A stretch of 64,000 nucleotides of DNA from Litchfieldia salsa. GTDB taxonomy: Bacteria; Bacillota; Bacilli; Bacillales; Bacillaceae_L. Below are positions 8,644-17,036 of this stretch, in pieces. The position numbers and the translations under genes were made by a program. The first letter of the stretch is position 1; the number at the start of each line of letters is the position of its first letter. The stretch lies in contig NZ_FNJU01000008.1 of NCBI RefSeq assembly GCF_900104555.1, positions 73,237 to 137,236 of the forward strand, in the 5' to 3' direction. Below the pieces are notes generated by a model that had not been told where the DNA came from, made no database searches, and worked only from the letters and a program-made list of their open reading frames with translations.

Positions 8644-9840
8644 TTATGTAATTTTTTGTATAAACACAACCTTAAGGTAGTTACCTTCTTTGAATTCTTT
8701 GATCGTCTTAAAATCTCTAGGAAGACCAAATTCTTCAAGTACTTTATATTTATCCCCTGTTTGATCAAAGGCTTTTTCAATAAAGCTCTTGAACTTCTCC
8801 ATACCAAAGGTACTACAATTCGAGGAGGCTACAATGATTCCATCCTTCTCAGTTATCGTGATTGCCTTCTCCAGTAAGTCAGGATAATCTTTTCCAGCAC
8901 TGAAGGTATTCTTTTTTGAACGCGCAAAACTAGGTGGATCTAAAATAACCATATCAAATGTGGCTTTAGTTCTGACCGCATATTTAAAATAGTTAAATAC
9001 ATCTTCCACAATAATGTCATGTGATTCATAGTCAATCCCATTAACACTAAATTGCTCAATCGTTTTACTTTTACTACGATTTGCTAAATCAACACTTGTT
9101 GTTTTTATAGCTCCTCCTAATGCAGCAGCAACTGAGAACGCTCCCGTGTATGAAAATGTATTTAACACTCGTTTTCCTTTTGAATACTTGTCTCTAATGG
9201 TTTTTCTTACATCTCTTTGATCTAGGAATACACCAACCATCGCACTTTCATTTAAGTAGATAGCGAAGTTAATGCCATTTTCTTTCACAATAAGAGGAAA
9301 TTCGGCTCTTTCTCCACCAATAAAGTCATCATCTTCTATATAGGTGCCTTTTTCTGCAAAGCGTTTTTTTTCATAGAGACCTTTATAATCCACTAGGTTT
9401 GAGAGAGATTTAAGTACATAGTCTTTAAAACAATAAATACCTTCACTATACCAACTGATTAAATAATAGCCATCAAAGTAATCAATCGTAAAACCGCCTA
9501 TCCCATCTCCTTCTCCGTTAAATACTCTGAAGGCAGTCGTATCATTGGCATTAAAAAGTGAACGACGATTTTCAAGCGCAGTTTTAAGCTTCTTTTCAAA
9601 AAATGGTTGGTCAATGACTTCCTTTTGTTCTCTACTTAAAACCCAACCGATTCCTTTGTTTTGTTTCCCATAATACCCTTTTGCTAGAAACTTATTTTTC
9701 TCATCGACAAGTTCAATAATGGTACCTTCTACTTTCACATCATTATGATTAACGATGGCCTCTTTCTTAATTAATGGAACACCAGCCCTCAAACTCTTTA
9801 TATGAGCTGATTTTACCTTTAAGGATATTATTTTGTTCAT
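8644..9840 (-). CDS. rlmI: Class I SAM-dependent rRNA methyltransferase, RlmI/YwbD-like
   Basis: A 398-residue protein with an N-terminal PUA-like RNA-binding domain (about 1-80) and a C-terminal Rossmann methyltransferase. The SAM-binding motif is VLNTFSYTGAFSVAAALGGA near residue 220. The catalytic motif MVILDPPSFARSKK lies near 300, and SSNCSTF near 345. This is the pattern of the RlmI family of 23S rRNA m5C methyltransferases, whose Bacillus subtilis member is YwbD. It lies 60 bp downstream of another RNA methyltransferase gene on the same strand. The exact target base is not provable from sequence. Confidence 0.85.
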   Translation of the reverse strand: MNKIISLKVKSAHIKSLRAGVPLIKKEAIVNHNDVKVEGTIIELVDEKNKFLAKGYYGKQNKGIGWVLSREQKEVIDQPFFEKKLKTALENRRSLFNANDTTAFRVFNGEGDGIGGFTIDYFDGYYLISWYSEGIYCFKDYVLKSLSNLVDYKGLYEKKRFAEKGTYIEDDDFIGGERAEFPLIVKENGINFAIYLNESAMVGVFLDQRDVRKTIRDKYSKGKRVLNTFSYTGAFSVAAALGGAIKTTSVDLANRSKSKTIEQFSVNGIDYESHDIIVEDVFNYFKYAVRTKATFDMVILDPPSFARSKKNTFSAGKDYPDLLEKAITITEKDGIIVASSNCSTFGMEKFKSFIEKAFDQTGDKYKVLEEFGLPRDFKTIKEFKEGNYLKVVFIQKIT

Positions 9841-9899
9841 ATTGTCATCCTTCCTACAATCTACAATAATAAACTTTCTACATTCTTCTTAAAATGAGA

Positions 9900-10877
9900 C
9901 TACTCACTTTTTTGAGACTTTTCACAAACAATGATCTCTCTAGCAAATGACGCCCCTTTTTTGACGATACAGCGGTCTACAATATCAAAGCCTGCACTTG
10001 TAATAATGTGATCAATTGGTTCGATCGTGACAATTACTACCTTGTTAGCAAATGTTCTCGTATTTTGAAGCATTTCAAGCTGTTCCTCAGCAGTTATAAC
10101 AGAACATAGATTGTATGGCATATCAATGATGGCTACATCATAATCTCCAGTAATCTCTCGAACGTCCTTGTGAGATACTTCAGTTTCGTAACCAAAATGC
10201 TCTATATTTTCTCGAACTCCAGGAATGATTAGATAATTAATATCACTAGCTACAATGTTTATTCCCATTGAGAGTGCCTCAACTACGACAGTCCCAATTC
10301 CACAGCATGGATCAATTGCTTTAATTCCTTCTGGATTAGGGACAGCAATATTTGCTACAGACCTTGCTACCCTAGTACTAAGAGATGTAGAATAACTGTG
10401 CGGTTTTTTTTGATGCTGTAACCAAACTGCCATATTTTTGTTATACTCACCAAATACCCAACGTCCATTAAAATCCATGATTCCATATATCATTTCAGGA
10501 TTAAGCAAGTCTGGCTCTCCCTGGATTAGTAATCCTATTTCTCGCTCTATCTTGCGACGATCTTTATGTCGGACTTTCTCAACTTCATGATGGTTGCTAT
10601 TCTGAACAAGGATCACTTTAAACGTCATTTCGGCTATTTGTAAATTTTTCACTTTCTCATATATTTCTTCTATATGTTCACCCTCGAAAATCACATCAAT
10701 TCTTTCTCGAATAAACGGACTTCTACTCGGATCAATTTTGACTGAACTTTCCAAAATGTTGGTTTTTGAGTCTTTACCAAAAAGAGAGCGCATTTCTAAA
10801 GCACACAACTCAATTTCATCTTTTGTGCAAGCATAATTATAAATATAAGTCTTATGCTCTCCATTCATTCCATTCAT
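9900..10877 (-). CDS. TRM11-like RNA methyltransferase (UPF0020 fold)
   Basis: About 325 residues. The C-terminal half has the SAM-binding motif IDPCCGIGTVVVEALSMG near residue 195 and the catalytic-type motif IIDMPYNL near 255. This is the D/N-P-P-Y-like signature of base N-methyltransferases in the Trm11/UPF0020 group; here the first proline is replaced by methionine. The N-terminal half is a divergent THUMP-like region. I start at the ATG at 10877 because AAAGGA lies nine bases upstream; the longer in-frame GTG at 10895 overlaps that site. The substrate is probably tRNA, by family analogy only. Confidence 0.72.
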   Translation of the reverse strand: MNGMNGEHKTYIYNYACTKDEIELCALEMRSLFGKDSKTNILESSVKIDPSRSPFIRERIDVIFEGEHIEEIYEKVKNLQIAEMTFKVILVQNSNHHEVEKVRHKDRRKIEREIGLLIQGEPDLLNPEMIYGIMDFNGRWVFGEYNKNMAVWLQHQKKPHSYSTSLSTRVARSVANIAVPNPEGIKAIDPCCGIGTVVVEALSMGINIVASDINYLIIPGVRENIEHFGYETEVSHKDVREITGDYDVAIIDMPYNLCSVITAEEQLEMLQNTRTFANKVVIVTIEPIDHIITSAGFDIVDRCIVKKGASFAREIIVCEKSQKSE

Positions 10878-11199
10878 TGATTCAATTCCTTTCACTTCTA
10901 CACTGTATTATTTTTAGTTACTCTGGAACGGCTCTACAACCCCATTCTGAGTGAGTAAATTCTTTTTTTAATTCATCCTCACATATCAACCAAGTATAGC
11001 ACTTTTCATGGGGTGATGCCTGTCACTATCTAAAAAGACTGTTTTGCTACATTAACACTATGACTGTAATAAAAAGTTCACAACTTCTTGAATGAATTGT
11101 GAAGTTATTCACATAACTATTGTGAAAACATTCACAAGGTTGTAAGATACAGACATAGAGATAAATAAAAAATTATAAGAAATAAGGAGAGGATTCAAG
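10878..11199. other. Intergenic region between RNA methyltransferase and doxX
   Basis: A 322-bp gap between divergent genes. It holds the Rex/FNR-like sites near its right end. Around 11008-11025 there is GGTGATGCCTGTCACTATC, a variant of the GTGCC/GTCAC motif also seen in the fold-back elements at 20674 and 50053. No gene is visible. Confidence 0.5.
11097..11148 (+). promoter_or_regulatory. Two Rex/FNR-like operators overlapping the doxX promoter
   Basis: TTGTGAAGTTATTCACAT (11097-11114) and TTGTGAAAACATTCACAA (11120-11137) lie 23 bp apart centre to centre. The second is a perfect 18-bp palindrome of the TTGTGAA-N4-TTCACAA form known for the redox repressor Rex, and it also satisfies the FNR form TGTGA-N6-TCACA. 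TTGTGA of site 2 can serve as -35, with TAAGAT at 11143 as -10 after 17 bp. The overlap suggests repression, lifted when NADH is high or oxygen is low. Confidence 0.6.
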
Positions 11200-11721
11200 A
11201 TGATTAACACATTTTTAAGAGAAAATAAGATTGCAGCAGGCATTTTAACAGTGATTAGATTGTATCTAGGATGGACTTGGATGACTGGTGGATGGGGCAA
11301 AATTACAGGTGGTGGATTTGATGCTGCTGGATATTTAAATGGTGCACTTGCAAATCCGGTAGCTGATAAAGCAACAGGAGCAGCGCTTTATCCAACATAC
11401 AACGCATTTATTGAAGGAATAGCATTACCAAACGTCGGACTCATTAACTTCTTAATCCCTTGGGGTGAATTCTTAGTAGGTGTAGGCTTGCTTTTAGGCT
11501 GCTTAACGACTGCAGCAATGTTCTTTGGACTGATGATGAACTTCATGTTCATGTTTGCTGGAACAGTGAGCACAAATCCTTGGATGGTATTACTAAGCGT
11601 CATTATATTAGCAGCTGGTGCAAATGCAGGTAAATTCGGAGCTGACTATTATGTGCTACCATATTTAAGAAAAGTGATGAAATTAGATATTAGCAAAGAC
11701 ACGAACACAAATGTAGCTTAA
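11200..11721 (+). CDS. DoxX family membrane protein
   Basis: A 173-residue integral membrane protein with about four transmembrane segments. The N-terminal stretch IRLYLGWTWMTGGWGKITGG is typical of DoxX/DoxD (the DoxD part of thiosulfate:quinone oxidoreductase in archaea, and DoxX proteins linked to redox stress in bacteria). The third segment reads GEFLVGVGLLLGCLTTAAMF. The ribosome binding site is AAGGAGAGG. The gene stands alone between a promoter with two Rex/FNR-like boxes and a strong terminator, so expression is probably tied to redox state or oxygen supply. Its substrate is unknown. Confidence 0.85.
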   Translation: MINTFLRENKIAAGILTVIRLYLGWTWMTGGWGKITGGGFDAAGYLNGALANPVADKATGAALYPTYNAFIEGIALPNVGLINFLIPWGEFLVGVGLLLGCLTTAAMFFGLMMNFMFMFAGTVSTNPWMVLLSVIILAAGANAGKFGADYYVLPYLRKVMKLDISKDTNTNVA

Positions 11722-11741
11722 TAAAGTTATCTGATATAATT

Positions 11742-11787
11742 AAAAACACAAAAGCTGAAGATTCAAATCTTCAGCTTTTGTGTTTTT
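11742..11787. terminator. Bidirectional terminator between doxX and the GH42 gene
   Basis: A 21-bp perfect stem with loop TCAA has A-rich and T-rich ends, so it can end transcription from both converging genes. Confidence 0.9.
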
Positions 11788-11793
11788 AATTTA

Positions 11794-13863
11794 TTATTTA
11801 TTATTTCTTCTCTTTTCCACAATTCTAACACCATATTCCTCGAAGGTGACCTCCCCATGAAGTTCTTCTCCAGTCAATAAATCTTTTACAACTGAATCAA
11901 ACACTACCGGTTGCTTTTCCTCAGTAAAATTCATGACAAACATATAGTCACTTTCTGGAGATTGTCGAACTTGCACTGAAACTCCTTGCCCATGTTTTAT
12001 CTTTGCAACTGGCTCAAGCGTTAGTTCATTCATTAATTTCTGATAGAATGCTTGTTGGAATGAATGCTCTAAACGACCTCCAATATAATAAGCGTTTCCA
12101 TTCTTATATTTATTACTGGTAACAGCAGGTGATTCTGCATAAAAGTCATCCTCATAGACAGCTTCAACATTCGCAGAATCCACTTCAATAATCGTGGCAT
12201 AATCCTTTAACACATATGTTTCACCTTTATATTTGACTGAGTTTTTATCCTTTGGATATAAAGTATCAGTTTCAACAGGCTTCATACCGAAAATTTCCTG
12301 TAGATCCTTGTGCCAGCCCCCAAGATACGTTAAATCATGCTCATTTACTAACCCACTAATGTAAGTCATAATTAACGTACCACCACTAGCAACGTATGTT
12401 TTCAACCTAGCAATCGTTTCTTCACTGACTAAATAAAGCATTGGAACAATCAATAATTTATAAGATGAAAAATCTTGCTCCTTCGTAATGACATCAACTG
12501 GAATATCCTTTTCCCAAAATGCTTTATAATGTTTCTGCAAAGTTTGTGGATAAAGCTTAGTCTTAAGTCCAAACCCTTGTGCGTCATTAAGTGCCCAATT
12601 GCTTTCCCAATCATAGAGAACAGCTACATCTGCAGGGCGATTTGTACCAATTACCTCAGATAACTTCCCTAAGGTTTCCCCCACTATCGCCACATCTTTG
12701 AACACACGGTTTTCCGTACTGTTATCATGATCAACAACTGCACCGTGGAATTTCTCCGATGATCCACGTGATTTTCGCCACTGGAAATACAGAACACTAT
12801 CAGACCCATGTGAGATCATTTGCATAGATGAAAGAAGATGCATTCCTGGACGTTTCGCTTTATTCACATTATGCCAATTGACGAGACTTGGAGTCGATTC
12901 CATTAATAAAAATGGTTGTTGTTTAAGACTGCGATATAGATCATTAATAAAGCCTACCTTTGACGCTAACTCAGTTGTACTTTCCCAATCATTGTGCCAA
13001 GCAGGGTATGCATCCCAGCTAATTACATCCAGATGTTTCGCAAACTTGCTATAGTCTAACGCCTGGAATGGAATTAGGTCATGAGTATCCGCCATAAAAT
13101 TCGTCGTAATCGGTATCTCAGGTGTTAACTCTCTTAGTGGCACAATTTCATTTTTATAAAAAGAAATCGTTTGGTCCGTAATAAATCTTCGCCAATCTAG
13201 ATTTAAACCGTGAACCATGCTTTCTCCAATGGGAGACGGTGATTCCACTTGTGACCAATCACTAATCGTATGGCTCCAAAATGGTCCCCACCAGGCATCA
13301 TTCAACTCTTTAAGACTATGATTATATCTCTCTTTCAACCATTCCCTGAAAGCACATTGACACTTATCACAATGGCACTCTCCACCATATTCATTCGATA
13401 TATGCCACATAAGGATAGCTGGGTGATTTCCATATCTCTCTGCCAATAACCGGTTGATAGTTTGAGTCTTGTCACGATATACGTCTGATGTAAAACAGTG
13501 ATTATGTCTTCCACCATGATGCTGCTTAACCCTTGAAGCATTAACACGTAGAACTTCAGGATATTTTTGTGACATCCAAGCAGGACGAGCTCCACTTGGA
13601 GTGGCTAAAATGACTCGACCATCGATTTTATAAATATTGTCTATGATAGAATCAAGCCATTCGAAATGGTAAATGCCCTCTTCTGGCTCAAGCGCACTCC
13701 ATGCAAAGATACCAACGGAAAAGGTATTTGTGTTTGCAAGCTGCATTAATTTGATATCGTCAGCTAAAATATCTGGTCGGTCCAACCATTGATCAGGATT
13801 ATAGTCTCCTCCATGAAGCATAAAATCCGCTTTTGTCACATGGCTTTTATTAAGATTTGACAT
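11794..13863 (-). CDS. Beta-galactosidase, glycoside hydrolase family 42 (GanA/LacA-like)
   Basis: A 689-residue intracellular enzyme without signal peptide. It begins with the family motif MLHGGDYNPDQW. The acid/base is Glu158 in WHISNEYGG, and the nucleophile is Glu322 in LLMESTPS. Four cysteines placed as in zinc-bearing GH42 enzymes are present (Cys123 and the CHCDKC cluster at 163-168). Family members remove terminal galactose from short beta-galactans, such as oligosaccharides from pectin galactan, rather than acting mainly on lactose. Ribosome binding site AGGAGGAGG. The gene stands alone with no transporter next to it. Confidence 0.92.
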   Translation of the reverse strand: MSNLNKSHVTKADFMLHGGDYNPDQWLDRPDILADDIKLMQLANTNTFSVGIFAWSALEPEEGIYHFEWLDSIIDNIYKIDGRVILATPSGARPAWMSQKYPEVLRVNASRVKQHHGGRHNHCFTSDVYRDKTQTINRLLAERYGNHPAILMWHISNEYGGECHCDKCQCAFREWLKERYNHSLKELNDAWWGPFWSHTISDWSQVESPSPIGESMVHGLNLDWRRFITDQTISFYKNEIVPLRELTPEIPITTNFMADTHDLIPFQALDYSKFAKHLDVISWDAYPAWHNDWESTTELASKVGFINDLYRSLKQQPFLLMESTPSLVNWHNVNKAKRPGMHLLSSMQMISHGSDSVLYFQWRKSRGSSEKFHGAVVDHDNSTENRVFKDVAIVGETLGKLSEVIGTNRPADVAVLYDWESNWALNDAQGFGLKTKLYPQTLQKHYKAFWEKDIPVDVITKEQDFSSYKLLIVPMLYLVSEETIARLKTYVASGGTLIMTYISGLVNEHDLTYLGGWHKDLQEIFGMKPVETDTLYPKDKNSVKYKGETYVLKDYATIIEVDSANVEAVYEDDFYAESPAVTSNKYKNGNAYYIGGRLEHSFQQAFYQKLMNELTLEPVAKIKHGQGVSVQVRQSPESDYMFVMNFTEEKQPVVFDSVVKDLLTGEELHGEVTFEEYGVRIVEKRRNNK

Positions 13864-14000
13864 ACTTCCTCCTCCTAACGCTTAAAATTTCTGTTACAAC
13901 TATCTCACACGGCCAAACCACCTCAAATTAACTTAAAGCAATGTTGTTTCCCTGTTGTCGAATCAATCTTATGTACAAAGTTAATTATCCAAGAAATACA

Positions 14001-14032
14001 AAAAAAAGACAATTATGGTTTTCATAATCGTC
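14001..14032 (-). terminator. Terminator of dbpA
   Basis: On the minus strand a stem GACGATTATG with its near complement (one G-U pair) is followed by eight T, 16 bp after the stop. Confidence 0.85.
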
Positions 14033-14047
14033 TCCTTAATTACCATA

Positions 14048-15493
14048 TTATTTAATCGCCGGACTAACCTTAAGCTTCTTTCCTTTGATTGTTGTATTTT
14101 CCATCGCTTGTAAAACAAGTGATCCTTTACCATTTAGGATATCCACATATGATAAATTTTCCTTGATCGTAATAATGCCAATATCATCTGCGGTAACACC
14201 AGGAATTTTTGCAATGGTTCCGACGAAATCTACAGCACGTATCTTCTTATTTTTCCCACCACTAAAATGAAGTTTTAAAATATCTTTGTTTATACGTGCA
14301 GTTTTATTATTTCTTACGACACGGCGTCCATTAATTTTTTCTTCAAAGGCTGCCATTTCTCGAGCAACTTCTTGTTGTGTAGGTGCTTCCATAACCGGGA
14401 GTTCGAAGCCCACATATCTCTCAATTGCCCTCCTGAATTTTTCTTCATAAGGGGTTTCAAACATAATCGCTTTTCCCTTATTCCCAGCACGCCCAGTCCG
14501 ACCAGTTCGATGAACATAACTTTCTTTTTCCATTGGGACATCGTAGTTTATCACGATTGTGACATTATCAATATCGATTCCTCTTGCGGCTACATCCGTT
14601 GCAATCAAATATCGGAAATTCCCCATTTTAAAACCATCCATAACCGCGAAACGGTCCTCTTGTTCCAGCCCACCATGTAGTCTTTCACACGAATAATTAG
14701 CATTATTTAACTCATTGTATACTTGGTCAACATGTTCTTTTGTTCTACAAAAGATTATACAGCTATCTGGGTTCTCAACAACCGTTATATCTTTAAGTAG
14801 TGCAATCTTATCTTCTTCTTTTACTTTCACTAAACGATGCTCAATGGTTGAGGTTGTTATTCCACTGGAAACAATCTCAATATGGCTAGGATCTTTCATA
14901 TACTTATGACAAAGCTTTTCAACATCCTCGGGCAAAGTAGCCGAAAATACCATGGTAACTCTATCGGAAGGAAGTTCCTTAATAATTGACTCTACTGTAT
15001 CTATAAATCCCATATTCAGCATTTCATCTGCTTCATCAATAATTAAGTATTTTATTTTATCTAAACGAAGTGTTCCTCTTTCAATATGGTCCATTACACG
15101 ACCAGGAGTCCCCACAACAATATGTGTTTTTTGCGATAATTCTTCTTTTTGTTTTGAAAAAGGCTCTTTTCCGTAGACAGCCAACGCTTTAATCCGTTTA
15201 AATCTCCCGATGTTTGTCAAGTCGTCACGCACTTGGGCTGCAAGCTCTCTAGTTGGTGTAAGAATCAATACTTGTGGATCTTTTTCCTCCCACTCAACCA
15301 TTTCACAAATTGGGATTCCAAATGATGCTGTCTTTCCACTTCCTGTTTGTGATTTAACGACAAGATCTTCGTTTTTTAAAGCCTTGGGAATAACCTCAGT
15401 TTGAACTTCAGTTGGAGTCTCATATTTTAATACCTCCAAGGCTCTGTTAATTTCTTCACTTAACTGATACTCTTCGAAATTTTTTATACTCAT
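14048..15493 (-). CDS. dbpA: DEAD-box ATP-dependent RNA helicase DbpA/YxiN
   Basis: A 481-residue helicase with all core motifs: Q-motif region [22 protein letters not shown]-type Walker A ([13 protein letters not shown], about 47-59), PTRELA, DEAD within [13 protein letters not shown], and [11 protein letters not shown]. The last 75 residues form the DbpA-type RNA-binding domain ([20 protein letters not shown]), which in Bacillus YxiN targets hairpin 92 of 23S rRNA. The likely job is late large-subunit assembly. Ribosome binding site GAGGTT. It lies just upstream of its own terminator and downstream of a cold shock gene on the same strand. Confidence 0.94.
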   Translation of the reverse strand: MSIKNFEEYQLSEEINRALEVLKYETPTEVQTEVIPKALKNEDLVVKSQTGSGKTASFGIPICEMVEWEEKDPQVLILTPTRELAAQVRDDLTNIGRFKRIKALAVYGKEPFSKQKEELSQKTHIVVGTPGRVMDHIERGTLRLDKIKYLIIDEADEMLNMGFIDTVESIIKELPSDRVTMVFSATLPEDVEKLCHKYMKDPSHIEIVSSGITTSTIEHRLVKVKEEDKIALLKDITVVENPDSCIIFCRTKEHVDQVYNELNNANYSCERLHGGLEQEDRFAVMDGFKMGNFRYLIATDVAARGIDIDNVTIVINYDVPMEKESYVHRTGRTGRAGNKGKAIMFETPYEEKFRRAIERYVGFELPVMEAPTQQEVAREMAAFEEKINGRRVVRNNKTARINKDILKLHFSGGKNKKIRAVDFVGTIAKIPGVTADDIGIITIKENLSYVDILNGKGSLVLQAMENTTIKGKKLKVSPAIK

Positions 15494-15584
15494 GTAGTAA
15501 CCTCATTTTTTATATGATTGATTATCTATAGGATTCTCTCTCCTATAAATCGTATTCAATTTTTGATTTCTTTTTACAAAACAA

Positions 15585-15612
15585 AAAGGACTCTAAATAA
15601 ATAGAGTCCTTT
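15585..15612 (-). terminator. Terminator of the cold shock gene
   Basis: An AAAGGACTCTA stem with six-base loop and a T-rich tail on the minus strand lies six bp after the stop. Confidence 0.9.
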
Positions 15613-15618
15613 AAACAA

Positions 15619-15819
15619 TTATGCTTTGTTAACGTTAGTAGCTTGAAGTCCACGTTGACCTTGCTCAGTGTCAAAAGTCACTTTTTGGCCTTCGTCTAAA
15701 GATTTAAATCCTTCGCCTTGGATAGCTGAGAAATGTACGAATACGTCTTCTCCACCTTCAATTTCAATGAAACCGAAACCTTTTTCTGCGTTAAACCATT
15801 TTACTGTACCTTGTTGCAT
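15619..15819 (-). CDS. Cold shock protein, CspA/CspB family
   Basis: A 66-residue single cold shock domain with RNP1 (KGFGFIE) and RNP2 (VFVHFS). It binds single-stranded RNA or DNA and acts as an RNA chaperone. A longer in-frame reading exists upstream, but the ATG at 15819 has AGGAGG at ideal spacing and gives the standard N-terminus [10 protein letters not shown]. About 220 bp of non-coding sequence precedes it, enough for the long 5' leader usual in these genes; I cannot prove its structure by eye. Confidence 0.95.
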   Translation of the reverse strand: MQQGTVKWFNAEKGFGFIEIEGGEDVFVHFSAIQGEGFKSLDEGQKVTFDTEQGQRGLQATNVNKA

Positions 15820-16041
15820 GTGTGTTTCCTCCTGTGTGGATCTAATCCACGTTTTATTACTAGAATTGCTCAATTAGATATCAAAGGCGAAAAGTTTAAA
15901 TACTTATTACCTACAGACCGAACAATAATGCTCCTTAAGCATAGCAGATATCCTCGGGAAAAGCAAATAAGTATAAAATTTTATTTAATTCTTACACCTT
16001 TTTGCTTTGTAAAAGCATTCTAGGTTTTCTATTGTATATAG

Positions 16042-16416
16042 TTAAACATATAACTTCGAAACTTTTGTTATTACCTTTTTATCCTTCGCTGTAACTTTTT
16101 TGGGTTTGATAGGTGTACCCATTTTATAGTCAGCTTGTAATTCTAAAGAAGTAATTTGAAGATAAAATGCTATTGATTCTTTATCTCCACCAAGATATCC
16201 TTTTAAAATCTTCATTTTATCAGATGATCCTGTCATCTTCCACTTGTAGTCCCATTCGATTTCGTTCTTGTAGGTTGAATCCATCTTTTCCTTCAACCCT
16301 AGCGCTTCTGAGACAGCTTCCTCAGGTGTATTAAAGAATGAATTAGGCCTTTTTAGACGCTTTTTCTTCACTCCATCTCCTGCTTGAGCTTGGTATACCA
16401 TACTAGTTATTGCCAT
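16042..16416 (-). CDS. Hypothetical protein, 124 residues
   Basis: Not recognised. The protein is basic (KKKRLKRP near residue 20; KPKKVTAKDKKVITKVSK at the C-terminus) with a weakly acidic amphipathic middle (TPEEAVSEALGLKEKMD). It has no signal peptide, membrane segment or cysteine. An AAGGAAGG stretch lies about 13 bases before the ATG. It is alone between the cold shock gene and nrdG, with 170-220 bp on either side. The presence of a ribosome binding site and a long frame with normal codon use favour a real gene. Confidence 0.55.
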   Translation of the reverse strand: MAITSMVYQAQAGDGVKKKRLKRPNSFFNTPEEAVSEALGLKEKMDSTYKNEIEWDYKWKMTGSSDKMKILKGYLGGDKESIAFYLQITSLELQADYKMGTPIKPKKVTAKDKKVITKVSKLYV

Positions 16417-16589
16417 ATTGTTTGGTCATCCTTCCTTAGTGGTCTCGCCTTCTGCCAATGAGAATGAGCACCAGAAGACCTTCGGGTTATTCCCTTCTAA
16501 CTAGTATACCCTAAAAAACCAATACCTACCAATTAGAAGGAAAATTTGTATCAAAAAGATTAAAGGCTCTAATAATCCAGTTTTAAACC

Positions 16590-17036
16590 CTAAGTAAGAT
16601 AATGAATTTGTTGATTACGACTCCCACGAAATTTCAATGTTAAATCCCGCTCAGAAAGAATAAATTGGCCATCTACTAAAACATCGCAAAAAGACAGAAG
16701 TTCGAGCTTATGAATATCTCCACTTTTCCGAATTTCTTCTAATGTAAATCCTGTATAAGCCCAGATATTTTTCCCTTCCCGTTTTAACCTTTTTGCTACC
16801 TCCGCCACTTCCATTGCTTGTAAAAACGGTTCACCTCCACTTAAAGTTATGTTAGTTAGTGGATTTAATGCCGCTGCTACGACTTCCTCAACACACATCT
16901 CAATGCCATTCTCGATCCTCCAACTTGATGGATTATGACACCCCCGGCAACGATGTGGGCATCCTGAGAAAAAGAGGACGGTACGCAGTCCCTCCCCATC
17001 AACAACTGAATCATGAAGAATATTCATAACCTTCAT
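16590..17036 (-). CDS. nrdG: Anaerobic ribonucleotide reductase activating protein NrdG
   Basis: A 148-residue radical SAM protein. The 4Fe-4S binding motif is CPHRCRGC at about residues 26-33 (CxxxCxxC), followed by HNPSSW and the SAM-contact stretch NITLSGGEPFLQ near 75. It generates the glycyl radical on NrdD. Its start codon overlaps the nrdD stop by four bases (ATGA), so the two are translationally coupled. Length is slightly below the usual 150-165 residues. Confidence 0.93.
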   Translation of the reverse strand: MKVMNILHDSVVDGEGLRTVLFFSGCPHRCRGCHNPSSWRIENGIEMCVEEVVAAALNPLTNITLSGGEPFLQAMEVAEVAKRLKREGKNIWAYTGFTLEEIRKSGDIHKLELLSFCDVLVDGQFILSERDLTLKFRGSRNQQIHYLT

